DNA from: Bacteroides zoogleoformans
Lineage (GTDB): Bacteria; Bacteroidota; Bacteroidia; Bacteroidales; Bacteroidaceae
NCBI RefSeq assembly: GCF_002998435.1
Contig: NZ_CP027231.1
Coordinates: 1,901,001 to 1,965,000 of the forward strand
DNA: 64,000 bases
Reading direction: 5' to 3'
The translations under genes were made by a program, and so were the position numbers. Under the pieces are notes generated by a model. It worked only from the letters and a program-made list of their open reading frames with translations. It searched no databases and was not told the origin of the DNA. Of this stretch, positions 1 to 8,551 are shown in pieces; positions within the stretch are counted from its first letter, which is position 1, and the number at the start of each line of letters is the position of its first letter.

Positions 1-845
1 TACTCGACTCCGGATTCCTCTCCGTCTTGCTGGTAGACGTGGGACTGGACACTCCGGAAATAGCCATCGGAAACAACCTGCTCATCTATCCGTGGATAAA
101 GAAGCTGGTGCGTATCAATAAATCGTTCATCGTACAGCGCGGACTGTCGATGCGCCAAATGCTGGAGTCTTCCATCCGCATGTCGACCTATATGCACTTC
201 GTCATTCACACGAAAAAACAATCCATCTGGATTGCCCAGCGCGAAGGACGTGCCAAGGATTCTGACGACCGCACGCAGGAAAGCGTATTGAAGATGCTTG
301 CCATGGGGGGCGAAGGCTCCGTCATTGACCGATTGATGGAGATGAACATTGCACCGACCGCCCTCTCCTACGAGTATGACCCGTGCGACTATCTAAAGGC
401 GTGGGAGTTTCAACTGAAACGTGACAATCCGGAATATAAGAAGTCTACCACCGATGACCTACTGAACATGAAGACCGGTCTTTTCGGTTATAAAGGACAC
501 GTACACTTCCGGCCCGGCACTTGCATCAATGATGAATTGAGCCGGATGGACAACACTCTGCCCAAGACGGAACTCTTCGCCCGCATATCGGCGTTGATAG
601 ACAAGCGTATCCATTCCAACTACAAGATGTATCCGAACAACTACGTTGCGCACGATCTTCTTGAAGGTAACGATAACTTCGCATCGCACTATACGCCGGA
701 AGACCGTGAACGCTTCCTCTCCTATTTGGAAAAACAACTGGGCCGCATTGAGATTGTAGACAAAGACGAGAGTTTCCTGCGTGAGAAAATGTTGTTAATG
801 TATGCCAATCCTTTGAAAAACTATCTGGCCGCAACAAAAGAATAA
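1..845 (+). CDS. Glycerolipid acyltransferase (PlsB/PlsC-like), 5' end outside window
   Basis: The reading frame is open to the left edge (frame starts at base 3), so the N-terminus, including any HxxxxD acyltransferase motif, is not visible. What is seen is the rest of the catalytic domain and a C-terminal extension. The stretch IAQREGRAKD resembles the substrate-binding EGxRS/G block of the PlsB/PlsC superfamily, and ALSYEYDPCDYLKA resembles the following 'P-V-S-x-x-Y-E' block. Family members transfer acyl chains to glycerol-3-phosphate or lysophosphatidate at the inner membrane. The next gene starts 4 bases after the stop, so the two are probably co-transcribed. Which acyl acceptor is used cannot be told from this fragment. 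Confidence 0.65.
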   Translation, partial: LDSGFLSVLLVDVGLDTPEIAIGNNLLIYPWIKKLVRINKSFIVQRGLSMRQMLESSIRMSTYMHFVIHTKKQSIWIAQREGRAKDSDDRTQESVLKMLAMGGEGSVIDRLMEMNIAPTALSYEYDPCDYLKAWEFQLKRDNPEYKKSTTDDLLNMKTGLFGYKGHVHFRPGTCINDELSRMDNTLPKTELFARISALIDKRIHSNYKMYPNNYVAHDLLEGNDNFASHYTPEDRERFLSYLEKQLGRIEIVDKDESFLREKMLLMYANPLKNYLAATKE

Positions 846-849
846 TGAT

Positions 850-1533
850 ATGAACAGATATTCTTATGCATGGTTTCTGTCCGTACTGACCTGCTTGTCG
901 GTGTCTTGCAGCGGTGAAGAGGAGCACTATTATCCGTCAGTAAAATCAGAGTTTCTGACCGGATTCTCAGGAGCTGATGGCACTTTACAGTCTGTGCAGA
1001 CAGATGCCGGAACCACCTATCAGATATTGGAAAACGCTACAAAGACCACCATTCCTGCCGATTCGCTGATTCGGATGGTAGGCAGCTATACCGAAGCAAC
1101 AGGCACAGACGGCACCACGGGAGTGAAGCTGTACGGCTGGATTGTTGCCGTATCTCCATTTCCGGTATCGCCCGACCGATTCAAGGAAGGTGTGAAGACA
1201 GATCCTGCCGATGTGCAAAGCATTTGGCCGGGTCTCGGCTACATCAATATCATATTGACCGTCAAGATGCAGAAGGCACTCCACCTTTTCCACTTTATTG
1301 AAGATGACGTACACGTAGATAAGGAAAGCGGTCGATGTGATGTTTTCTTGAGACTCTATCACGATGCAAAGAACGATGTGCAAGCTTTCACAAAACGCAT
1401 CTATCTCTCCGTGCCTCTGCATCGCTACGTCGCAGCAGAAGGAATGAAGCAAGTAACCATACATTTTTCTCTGAACACGACCTCCGGAGAGCTAAAGACC
1501 TACAGCCTTAATTATACCCCACCTAACATGTAA
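850..1533 (+). CDS. NigD-like lipoprotein
   Basis: A 227-residue protein with a signal peptide and a lipobox ending at Cys20 (LSVSC), followed by SGEEE. The second half has the look of the NigD C-terminal beta-sandwich family of Bacteroidota: a GYINIILTVK strand, a LHLFHFI strand, a VFLRLYHD...D strand and a final ...TYSLNYTP strand. NigD-like proteins are envelope lipoproteins of unproven molecular role; the name comes from a bacteriocin-associated gene, but most homologues are not next to bacteriocins, and no bacteriocin gene is seen here. It lies 4 bases after the acyltransferase and 7 bases before the rhodanese gene, which suggests one transcript. Confidence 0.72.
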   Translation: MNRYSYAWFLSVLTCLSVSCSGEEEHYYPSVKSEFLTGFSGADGTLQSVQTDAGTTYQILENATKTTIPADSLIRMVGSYTEATGTDGTTGVKLYGWIVAVSPFPVSPDRFKEGVKTDPADVQSIWPGLGYINIILTVKMQKALHLFHFIEDDVHVDKESGRCDVFLRLYHDAKNDVQAFTKRIYLSVPLHRYVAAEGMKQVTIHFSLNTTSGELKTYSLNYTPPNM

Positions 1534-1540
1534 TATACCA

Positions 1541-1927
1541 ATGAAATTTCTATTTACAAGCCTTTGTCTGTTCTTTTCCGCTCTCTTCTCTTGCCAGCAA
1601 AAGGGAAGCGGCTTCAAAAGTCTTTCCGTTGACGAGTTCACCACATTGATAGCTAACCCGGAGGTGCAACGATTGGACGTACGCACGGTCGTTGAATATT
1701 CCGAAGCGCATATCCCCGGTAGTATCAACATCAACGTGCTGGACAAGAATTTCGAGACAGTGACAGATTCTGTTTTGCAGAAAGACAAACCGGTCGCCTT
1801 ATATTGCCGCAGTGGAAAACGCAGCAAGAAAGCCGCCTCCATATTAAGTGAGAAAGGATATACCGTCTACGATTTGAATGACGGTTTCATAGGCTGGCAA
1901 ACAGCAGGAAAGGAAACAGAGAAATAG
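1541..1927 (+). CDS. Rhodanese-domain lipoprotein
   Basis: A 128-residue lipoprotein: a hydrophobic signal ending in SALFSC (Cys18), then one rhodanese domain. Visible family landmarks are RLDVRTVVEYSEAHIPGSINI (the CH2A-type block, given here only as a landmark) and the active-site loop YCRSGKRS with the catalytic Cys. Such periplasmic or outer-membrane single-domain rhodaneses carry sulfur as a persulfide; the partner is usually unknown. The gene closes a three-gene plus-strand group with the acyltransferase and the NigD-like protein. The nearest possible terminator is a hairpin with 7-bp arms at 2008-2014 and 2029-2035 without a strong T-run. Confidence 0.85.
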   Translation: MKFLFTSLCLFFSALFSCQQKGSGFKSLSVDEFTTLIANPEVQRLDVRTVVEYSEAHIPGSININVLDKNFETVTDSVLQKDKPVALYCRSGKRSKKAASILSEKGYTVYDLNDGFIGWQTAGKETEK

Positions 1928-2162
1928 AAGCGCAAAGACAACAGGCCTCTTCTTTGATTTGTCCCGATTCAATCCGGACATGAGCAGTGTGCTTTAACAA
2001 AGATATTTTCAGGCGGGTGTGTCATTATGCCTGAATTGAAAAGTTTACCCCTGCTGCAATTATCTGCGACAGAGGCACTTTTCATAAAAGAGAGTTTTGC
2101 CCCCTCTAAAGAATAAAGGCATAATCCTCCCCCTTTTTCAGCCCATCTTCCTCCCCGTGCAT

Positions 2163-3638
2163 TTATTTATTCAGCTTCCACTCGCTGCCTTCCTTGCCGT
2201 CTTTAATTTCGAAGCCGAGGGCGGTGAGTTGGTTGCGGATTTTGTCGCTGGTGGCCCAATCCTTGTTGGCTTTGGCTTTGGCACGCTCGTCGAGCAGCAT
2301 GTCCACCACCTGGCCGAAGGCGGCCTCGCGGGCTTCGTTGGAGGCGTTCTCTTCTTTCAGGCCGAGGATGTCGAAGCAGAAGAGGTGGAAGGTTTCTTTC
2401 AGCTCCTGCAGGTCATCGGCGGTGAGGGTGTCGTTTCCGGCCAGCACGTTGTTCACCGTCTTGGCGGCGTCGAAGAGGTGGGCGATGACTATCGGAGAGT
2501 TGAGGTCGTCGTTCATGGCCTCGAGGCACTTGGCGCGCAGCGGTTTCACGTCTACCGTAGATGCGGTGGACGGCACTATCTTCTCCAATCCGCGGAGGGC
2601 GTCCATCAGTCGTGCCAGTCCCTTCTCGGCAGCCTGCAAGGCCTCGTTGCTGAAGTCCACCGTGCTGCGGTAATGGGCCTGGAGGATGAAGAAGCGGATG
2701 GTCATCGGGGTGTAGGCCTGCGTCAGCAACTGGTTGGAACCGTTGAAGAACTCTTCGAGGGTGATGAAGTTGCCGAGGCTCTTACCCATCTTCTGCCCGT
2801 TGATGGTAATCATGTTGTTGTGCATCCAGTAGCGCACCATGTCGTCGCCCTGACTGGCCACGGCTTGGGCTATCTCGCACTCGTGATGGGGGAAGACCAA
2901 GTCCATGCCGCCGCCGTGAATGTCGAAGTGCGCTCCGAGGTATTTCTTGCCCATGGCGGTACACTCGCAGTGCCAGCCGGGGAATCCGTCGCTCCACGGC
3001 GAGGGCCAGCGCATGATGTGCTCGGGTTGCGCTTTCTTCCAGAGAGCAAAGTCGGCAGGGTTGCGCTTCTCGTCCTGCCCGTCCAGCTCACGGGTGGTGT
3101 TGAGCACATCGTCGAGGTTTCGGCCGGAGAGTTTGCCGTAGTGATGGTCTTTGTTGTACTTGACCACGTCGAAGTAGACAGAACCTTCGCTCAGATAGGC
3201 ATATCCGTTGTCGATTATCTTCTTAACCAATTCCTCCTGCTCAATGATATGTCCGCTGGCATGCGGCTCGATGCTTGGGGGCAGAACGTTGAGCGCGTTC
3301 ATCGCACGGTGGTATCGGTTGATGTAGTATTGCGCCACTTCCATCGGCTCGAGTTGTTCCAAGCGGGCTTTCTTGGCTATCTTGTCTTCGCCCTCGTCGG
3401 CATCGTGCTCCAGATGGCCCACGTCGGTGATGTTGCGCACGTAGCGCACCTTGTAGCCCAAATGTTTGAGGTAGCGGAAAAGGAGGTCGAAAGTGATGGA
3501 GGGGCGTGCATGTCCCAAGTGCGGGTCGCCATAGACGGTGGGGCCGCAAACGTACATGCCCACGTGGGGGGCGTGCAGGGGCACGAACAGTTCTTTTCTT
3601 CTATTCAGGGTGTTGTAGACGGTCAGTTGATGTTCCAT
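2163..3638 (-). CDS. cysS: Cysteinyl-tRNA synthetase
   Basis: A 491-residue class I aminoacyl-tRNA synthetase that charges tRNA-Cys in the cytoplasm. The N-terminus shows [19 protein letters not shown]: the zinc-binding Cys and the HxGH (HLGH) signature. Downstream are GWHCECTAM and HHECE, the other zinc-ligand region, and [10 protein letters not shown], the KMSKS signature. A helical anticodon-stem domain fills the C-terminal third. Length is typical. The start has no competitor nearby. A Bacteroides-type -7 element on this strand (TATTTTTG) lies at 3673-3680, 35 bases upstream of the ATG. Confidence 0.97.
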   Translation of the reverse strand: MEHQLTVYNTLNRRKELFVPLHAPHVGMYVCGPTVYGDPHLGHARPSITFDLLFRYLKHLGYKVRYVRNITDVGHLEHDADEGEDKIAKKARLEQLEPMEVAQYYINRYHRAMNALNVLPPSIEPHASGHIIEQEELVKKIIDNGYAYLSEGSVYFDVVKYNKDHHYGKLSGRNLDDVLNTTRELDGQDEKRNPADFALWKKAQPEHIMRWPSPWSDGFPGWHCECTAMGKKYLGAHFDIHGGGMDLVFPHHECEIAQAVASQGDDMVRYWMHNNMITINGQKMGKSLGNFITLEEFFNGSNQLLTQAYTPMTIRFFILQAHYRSTVDFSNEALQAAEKGLARLMDALRGLEKIVPSTASTVDVKPLRAKCLEAMNDDLNSPIVIAHLFDAAKTVNNVLAGNDTLTADDLQELKETFHLFCFDILGLKEENASNEAREAAFGQVVDMLLDERAKAKANKDWATSDKIRNQLTALGFEIKDGKEGSEWKLNK

Positions 3639-3921
3639 AACGCTTTCTTGTTTTGTAAATCGTATTCGGTTGCAAAAATAGAGATATATAATTGAATACG
3701 TAGACTTTTCGGAATGATTTATTGAGATTCTTGCATGTTTGTCTGCCGATTCTGCATAACCAAATTCCGATTTATGTCTCTTTATCGCTACGGCGCTTTT
3801 GATATTTAACGCGAATCCGGATAATCCGCAAACGCTTTTTCTGATTATTGGAAAAACAGCGATGGGATGGAGGAAAAATATTTACTTATTAGAGGGTGTT
3901 TTCCCTCGCTCCGGCTCGCTA

Positions 3922-4009
3922 TATAGATGTCCCCGACTGGAAGTATAGATGCAGCACGCTCGGAATATACATGCAGTTTGGTGGAGATATATCTCCACCA
4001 AAACCGCCT
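3922..4009. repeat. Degenerate 22-bp-period direct repeat array
   Basis: TATAGATG begins at 3922 and again at 3944, TATACATG at 3966 and TATATCTC at 3988: four units spaced exactly 22 bases. Units two and three also share GCAG right after the common start. The last unit contains the right half of the 26-base palindrome. A second 22-base-period array with a different core occurs in the leader of the gene at 24911. Confidence 0.6.
3977..4002. repeat. Perfect 26-base palindrome
   Basis: The arms TTTGGTGGAGATA and TATCTCCACCAAA are exact reverse complements with no spacer, centred between 3989 and 3990. It lies about 340 bases upstream of cysS and downstream of the gene ending at 4186, far from either start codon. 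It may be a dyad protein site, a cruciform-prone element or the relic of a repeat element; there is no T-run after it as expected of a simple terminator. Confidence 0.75.
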
Positions 4010-4185
4010 TGCAGGTATCTCTCGCAGGGGATTCCTCTCAAAAGCTCTACGGTATTATTAATTGACACATTGGCATGGAGCAGCTATGCTCGTCGCCCAA
4101 AGTAAGAAGGAATCCTCCTGAAAGACTTTTCGATAGCCTTTTCGGTTTGTGTGCATGGAAAGCGCAAATAATAGAAACAACGTCT

Positions 4186-4707
4186 CTATGCGTCGATTTC
4201 CACGTTGGAACCCACCATGGCATTGACTTGTGTACCGGCAGGAATTTCGGCGTTGCCACCCTTTATCAGGAATCCGAAGAGGCAGCAGAAGGTCAGGATG
4301 ATAGATAATGCCATCTGATTGTTGCCTTCGTCGTTCAGATTGCCGGCAGTCAGATAGATAGTGGTGCCGTCGACGGCTTTCACGCTTCTTACGGCGATTT
4401 CCAATTCACCTTGCATACCCAGCAGATTGTTCTTCTTGGCTCTTACCACCTGTCCCTGTGCGATGGAACCTGCCTCGATCACGGTCTTTCCATCCACTTT
4501 GATGTCGTTCGGCACTCTGAAGTCTACGATCTGGCCGCTGCGTGCACCGGCACTGGTGATTGTGCTCATGAGTTCCATGGGAACGATGGTTCCCGCTTTC
4601 AGCACTACCGTACCGTTAGGCAGGGTGAATGACATTGTCAGCATGGCGATGGCTATCAACAGAGTTACCGGCTTGAAGAATACCGATTTCATGAATTTGA
4701 TAAACAT
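4186..4707 (-). CDS. Hypothetical membrane/exported protein
   Basis: About 173 residues from the ATG at 4707 (MFIKFMKS...); another candidate ATG is at 4692. The longer open frame to 4755 would overlap the upstream gene and is less likely. There is a hydrophobic N-terminal segment (FKPVTLLIAIAMLTMSFTL), then a small beta-rich region with repeated Val/Ile/Gly turns (KAGTIVPMEL, IEAGSIAQGQVV) and near the C-terminus a second hydrophobic segment (MALSIILTFCCLFGFLI) followed by IPAGTQVNAMV. I do not recognise a named family. It begins 16 bases after the YidD-domain gene and probably shares its transcript. Confidence 0.6.
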   Translation of the reverse strand: MFIKFMKSVFFKPVTLLIAIAMLTMSFTLPNGTVVLKAGTIVPMELMSTITSAGARSGQIVDFRVPNDIKVDGKTVIEAGSIAQGQVVRAKKNNLLGMQGELEIAVRSVKAVDGTTIYLTAGNLNDEGNNQMALSIILTFCCLFGFLIKGGNAEIPAGTQVNAMVGSNVEIDA

Positions 4708-4723
4708 AATGAGATTAAGTCTT

Positions 4724-5863
4724 TTAGTTAATAAAAATATTGTTAGAGTTCTCAAGTTGCTTGATTAACGTATTGTGCTTTTTCCGATTGTGCCTTGAAG
4801 CGCTGCGCCCCGCACCGTTGATGTTGCCTATATAGAACGACAAGGACATGAAACCGCATAAGCCGGCTACACCGTAGTTCTGCTGTTTGATGCTGGTGTA
4901 AGTGGCATATCCCAATAAAGAATTGATGACGAAAGCCGTCAGTGCGCTTCCTTTGTGCCCGGTGTAGAGATACCCTCCGCCGGGAATGATGGAGAGAATC
5001 CGTGCCAGCGCGGGGCTCTTCTTTTTTTGCCGTTCCATGCGGCTCAGTACCTCGAGGTTCTTGGCGGATAGTGTTTCCGGTTGTGTGGCCGAAGCTTTTG
5101 CGAAGTACTGTCGTGCCTCTGCAAACCTTTGGGCATCGGCCTCTATGATACCCCTTAGCGCATATGCCTTTTCGGTGGTCTCCGTATGCCCTTTTCTCTC
5201 TATGATGCGGTCGAGGATGTCGGCGGCAGAAGGGCGATTGTCGATGATGTAGTAGAGCATGGCGGCCTGCATCCCCACGTAGTCCGACTGCCGGATGTGT
5301 TCAGGAAATTCAGTCTCGTATTCGAATATTCCTTTTTCCATGCCTTGCGTGGCTCGGCGGCACAGCAACTTTTGCGCATAAAGCGTATCGCTTGCCTGCG
5401 GATTGAAGAAGAGTACTCTTTCTATTTCGAGCAAGGCAGTCTGGTATTCTTTTCTGTTGATGAGGTGATTGATGAATAGCCGTGTGTCTTCTCTTCCTGT
5501 TGAGCGTTTCAGTATGTCGGTGCCCGGAAGGGGGTAGTCTGTTCGGTGGGGGGTATGGTAGTATGGGTAGTCTATGAGGCTTCTGTAGCCATGCGGAGAG
5601 GCGATGTCGTAGAACTTCGCGTCGTGGCTGCACCTCATCATTCGGTCGGCAACCAACGTGATGGCCTCCGCAAACGGGCGCTCCTTGAAAACCATGCGGC
5701 CGAATGCCGAACAAGAAGGATACATGGCGCAATGGCTGTTCTTCTGTTCGCTGATATATTGTTGATAGAACCGGATGTAAGCGTCTGCTGCTTTGGAGGA
5801 GTCTTGCGCCCAAAGCGGACAGATGGCAACGAGCAATAGTATGTAAAGCAATGTATGTTTCAT
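4724..5863 (-). CDS. Exported YidD-like domain / TPR / C-terminal membrane-segment fusion
   Basis: A 379-residue protein with a cleavable signal peptide (LLVAICPLWAQ, cleavage near residue 20). Residues about 28-80 match the YidD (membrane protein insertion efficiency factor) pattern: RFYQQYISEQ, then a Cys-containing YPSCSAFG block and CSHD. Residues about 120-285 look like tetratricopeptide-type helices, and residues about 290-345 include two hydrophobic stretches after GGGYLYTGHKGSA, a motif often seen in Bacteroidota proteins with a short C-terminal membrane region. Ordinary YidD is a cytoplasmic-face protein of 70-110 residues acting with YidC, so the signal peptide and added domains are unusual and the function may differ. 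Gene downstream: small membrane protein. Confidence 0.68.
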   Translation of the reverse strand: MKHTLLYILLLVAICPLWAQDSSKAADAYIRFYQQYISEQKNSHCAMYPSCSAFGRMVFKERPFAEAITLVADRMMRCSHDAKFYDIASPHGYRSLIDYPYYHTPHRTDYPLPGTDILKRSTGREDTRLFINHLINRKEYQTALLEIERVLFFNPQASDTLYAQKLLCRRATQGMEKGIFEYETEFPEHIRQSDYVGMQAAMLYYIIDNRPSAADILDRIIERKGHTETTEKAYALRGIIEADAQRFAEARQYFAKASATQPETLSAKNLEVLSRMERQKKKSPALARILSIIPGGGYLYTGHKGSALTAFVINSLLGYATYTSIKQQNYGVAGLCGFMSLSFYIGNINGAGRSASRHNRKKHNTLIKQLENSNNIFIN

Positions 5864-5914
5864 TTTAGAATAACAGATTCTGGATACTCGGTCGGCAGCG
5901 CAATCGTGCTGTTT

Positions 5915-7429
5915 CTACCTGTTCAGTCGCAGCATCTCCTCCATGTACTCCCTTGTGTTGCTCAGTCGCGGCACTTTATGCTGCCCGCCCAGCTTCCCCT
6001 TGCTGTCCAGCCAGTCGTGGAACAGGTGCTTGCGGGCAACGACAACCTCAGGCAGTTGCAGGGCCAGGTCATTCTGTCGCTTGGCTTCGTAGTCGGAGTT
6101 GACTTCTTTCAGCGTGGCGTCCAGCGTCTTCACGAACTCTTCCATGCTGTTCGGCATTTGGGCGAACTCTATTAGCCATTGGTGGCGGCATTTGGCGTTT
6201 TTGTCCATGAAGACGGGGGCGGCGGAATAGTCAGAAATCAGTGCGCCCGTGGCACCACATGCCTTGACAAGCCCTCTTTCCGCATTATCCACTATCAGCT
6301 CCTCTCCGAAAGCGTTGATGAAATGCTTGGTACGTCCGGTGATGACAAACTTGTAGGGGTTCTTTGACGTGAACTTCACCGTATCGCCAATCATGTAGCG
6401 CCACAAGCCGGCGGAAGTGGAGATCACCATCGCGTAGTTCTTGTTCAGTTTCACCTCTTCCAGACAATAGGTACGCGGGTTGTCCATCCCCACGTCTTCC
6501 AACGGTATGAACTCGTAGAAGACGCCGTAATCTATCATCAACAGCATGGAGGGGTCGTTCGGGTCGTTCTGCGTGCCGAAGTAGCCTTCCGAGGCGTTGT
6601 AGGTCTCTATGTAGTGCATCTTGCTGCTGCGTATCACCTCTTTGTATTGTTCGCGGTAGGGCGTAAAGGCCACTCCTCCGTGGAAGAACACTTCAAGGTT
6701 GGGCCATACCTCATCGAGGCTCTGCTTGCCCGTCTTTTCGAGTACGTGCTTGATGAGCACCAACATCCACGACGGCACGCCCGAGAGGTTGCTCACGTTG
6801 GTGCGGATGGTTTCGTTGGCAATTGCCTCCATCTTTGGCTCGAAGTGTTCCATCAGGGCAGTATGCTTGCTTGGCACCCGCACGAGGTTCACCAGCGGAT
6901 TAATGTTCTCTATCAGTATGGCCGAAAGGTCGCCCACAAGGCTGTGGTTGGTATTCAGGTTGGGGGCGTGGCTGCCTCCCAGTATGAGTCCCTTGCCGGA
7001 GAAGAAGCGGCTTTCGGGGTTCTGCCCCAAATAGATGGCTACGGCGTCCCTGCCTCCTTTGTAGTGCGTGTCTTGCAAAGATTCCCGGCTGACGGGCAGG
7101 AACTTGCTCTTGTCGTTCGTTGTGCCCGACGATTTGGCAAACCAGCGTATCTCCGAAGGCCATAGCAGATTCTGTTCGCCTGCGCGCAGGCGGGTCACGT
7201 AGGGCTTTATCTCTTCGTAAGTCTGCATGGGGACGCGGTTCTTGAAATCTTCATAAGTGCAGATAGAGGCATAGTTGTACTTCTTTCCCCATTCTGTATC
7301 TGTGCCCATTCCCACGAGGCGTTGCAACACATCTTGTTGCAATTTACCAGCATGGTAAGCATATTGCTCAATTTCTTTCAGGCGAGGAGAAAAATAGATT
7401 CTATTCAGGACTTTTGTGACATTCATCAT
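5915..7429 (-). CDS. GH3-family acyl-adenylating enzyme
   Basis: About 504 residues of the GH3 (auxin-responsive promoter) family, relatives of the ANL adenylate-forming enzymes that join carboxylic acids to amino acids in plants. The ATP-binding loop is seen as FAKSSGTTNDKSKFLP, followed by conserved blocks such as YNASEGYFG and TSAGLWRYMIGDTVKF, and ITGRTKHFINAFGEEL near the hinge. Bacterial substrates are not established. An in-frame ATG at 7459 is possible, but a minus-strand -7-like element (TACTTTTG) covers 7457-7464, so the start MMNVTK at 7429 (or 7426) fits better. It lies 51 bases upstream of the YidD-like gene, same strand. Confidence 0.85.
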   Translation of the reverse strand: MMNVTKVLNRIYFSPRLKEIEQYAYHAGKLQQDVLQRLVGMGTDTEWGKKYNYASICTYEDFKNRVPMQTYEEIKPYVTRLRAGEQNLLWPSEIRWFAKSSGTTNDKSKFLPVSRESLQDTHYKGGRDAVAIYLGQNPESRFFSGKGLILGGSHAPNLNTNHSLVGDLSAILIENINPLVNLVRVPSKHTALMEHFEPKMEAIANETIRTNVSNLSGVPSWMLVLIKHVLEKTGKQSLDEVWPNLEVFFHGGVAFTPYREQYKEVIRSSKMHYIETYNASEGYFGTQNDPNDPSMLLMIDYGVFYEFIPLEDVGMDNPRTYCLEEVKLNKNYAMVISTSAGLWRYMIGDTVKFTSKNPYKFVITGRTKHFINAFGEELIVDNAERGLVKACGATGALISDYSAAPVFMDKNAKCRHQWLIEFAQMPNSMEEFVKTLDATLKEVNSDYEAKRQNDLALQLPEVVVARKHLFHDWLDSKGKLGGQHKVPRLSNTREYMEEMLRLNR

Positions 7430-7540
7430 TCTCGGTGAAATCTTGTTTTTAAAGTGCAAAAGTAATCTTAATTTATCTTCTTCTCTATCTTTTTTCTCTT
7501 TTTTTTATATCTTTACGGGGATATAAAACTGACACATCTT

Positions 7541-8551
7541 ATGAGAATCGGAATTTTAACCGCAGGAGGCGATTGCCCCGGCATCAATGCCACCATTCGT
7601 GGTGTATGTAAGACGGCCATTAACCATTATGGCATGGAAGTAATGGGCATTCACAGTGGATTTCAGGGGCTACTGACGAAAGACGCAGAACTGTTTACGG
7701 AAAGTTCTTTGTCGGGTTTGCTCAATTTGGGTGGTACAATGCTGGGCACGTCGCGCGAGAAGCCCTTCAAGAAAAACGGAGTGATGTCCGATGTGGATAA
7801 ACCCGCTCTGATAGAGAAGAATGCCAAGGAAATGGGACTAGACTGCATCGTTTGCATCGGTGGAAACGGCACGCAGAAGACGGCTGCCAAGTTTGCCGCC
7901 AGAGGAATGAATATTGTTTCCGTACCCAAAACCATCGACAATGACATTTGGGGAACCGATTTCTCTTTCGGTTTCGATTCGGCAGTCAGTATTGCCACGG
8001 ATGCCATAGACCGTCTGCACTCCACCGCCAGTTCGCACAAACGCGTGATGGTGATCGAGGTCATGGGACACAGGGCGGGATGGATAGCTCTTTATTCGGG
8101 CATGGCAGGAGGAGGAGATGTGATTCTGATTCCTGAGATACCCTACGACATCCGTAAGATAGGCGAAACCATCTTGAACAGACTGAAGAAAGGGAAGCCT
8201 TATTCCATCGTGGTAGTAGCCGAAGGCATCCGTACCGACGGCAAGAAACGTGCGGCAGAGTATATTGCGCAAGAGATAGAATATGAAACGGGCATCGAAA
8301 CCCGTGAGACTGTGCTGGGCTACATTCAGCGCGGCGGCTCGCCCACACCGTTCGACCGCAACCTCTCCACCCGTATGGGCGGGCATGCTACGGAATTGAT
8401 AGCCAACGGACTGTTCGGCCGCATGATTACGTTAAAAGGTAATGACATAGACTCCATATCACTCGAAGAGATTGCAGGCAAGCTGAAGTTAGTGACCGAA
8501 GAATGCGATTTAGTCGTTCAAGGGCGCAGAATGGGGATTTGCTTCGGATGA
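7541..8551 (+). CDS. pfkA: 6-phosphofructokinase
   Basis: A 336-residue PfkA-family kinase of glycolysis (fructose 6-phosphate to fructose 1,6-bisphosphate). Landmarks: TAGGDCPGINATIRG (phosphate loop), IGGNGTQKTA at residues 106-115, PKTIDNDIWGTD (129-140, catalytic Asp in TIDND) and EVMGHRAGWIA. Two positions differ from the E. coli enzyme: Asn109 replaces the Mg-binding Asp of GGDGS and Lys130 replaces Gly in PGTIDND. Gly at the position after Asn argues for ATP rather than pyrophosphate use, while Lys130 is found in pyrophosphate-type and mixed clades, so donor specificity is uncertain. Its 3' end overlaps rnc on the other strand by 42 bases. Confidence 0.92.
   Translation: MRIGILTAGGDCPGINATIRGVCKTAINHYGMEVMGIHSGFQGLLTKDAELFTESSLSGLLNLGGTMLGTSREKPFKKNGVMSDVDKPALIEKNAKEMGLDCIVCIGGNGTQKTAAKFAARGMNIVSVPKTIDNDIWGTDFSFGFDSAVSIATDAIDRLHSTASSHKRVMVIEVMGHRAGWIALYSGMAGGGDVILIPEIPYDIRKIGETILNRLKKGKPYSIVVVAEGIRTDGKKRAAEYIAQEIEYETGIETRETVLGYIQRGGSPTPFDRNLSTRMGGHATELIANGLFGRMITLKGNDIDSISLEEIAGKLKLVTEECDLVVQGRRMGICFG

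Larger units (their letters stand above)
3639..4185. other. 547-bp intergenic region with repeats
   Basis: No convincing gene. The cysS end holds a minus-strand -7-like element at 3673-3680, flanked by a 7-bp inverted repeat (CGTATTC at 3661-3667, GAATACG at 3694-3700). The middle holds four 22-base-spaced units beginning TATA (from 3922) and a perfect 26-base palindrome (3977-4002). Small open frames here (for example 3896-4105 on the plus strand) are rich in Tyr, Pro and Cys, run through the repeat and have no ribosome site, so they are not called. Confidence 0.7.

Noticed and set aside
2097..3695. 532-codon plus-strand open frame
   Set aside because: Antisense shadow of cysS with low-complexity Val/Gly/His composition; cysS is unambiguous.
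3896..4105. 69-codon open frame in the intergenic region
   Set aside because: Runs through the 22-base repeats and palindrome; no start signals or homology seen.
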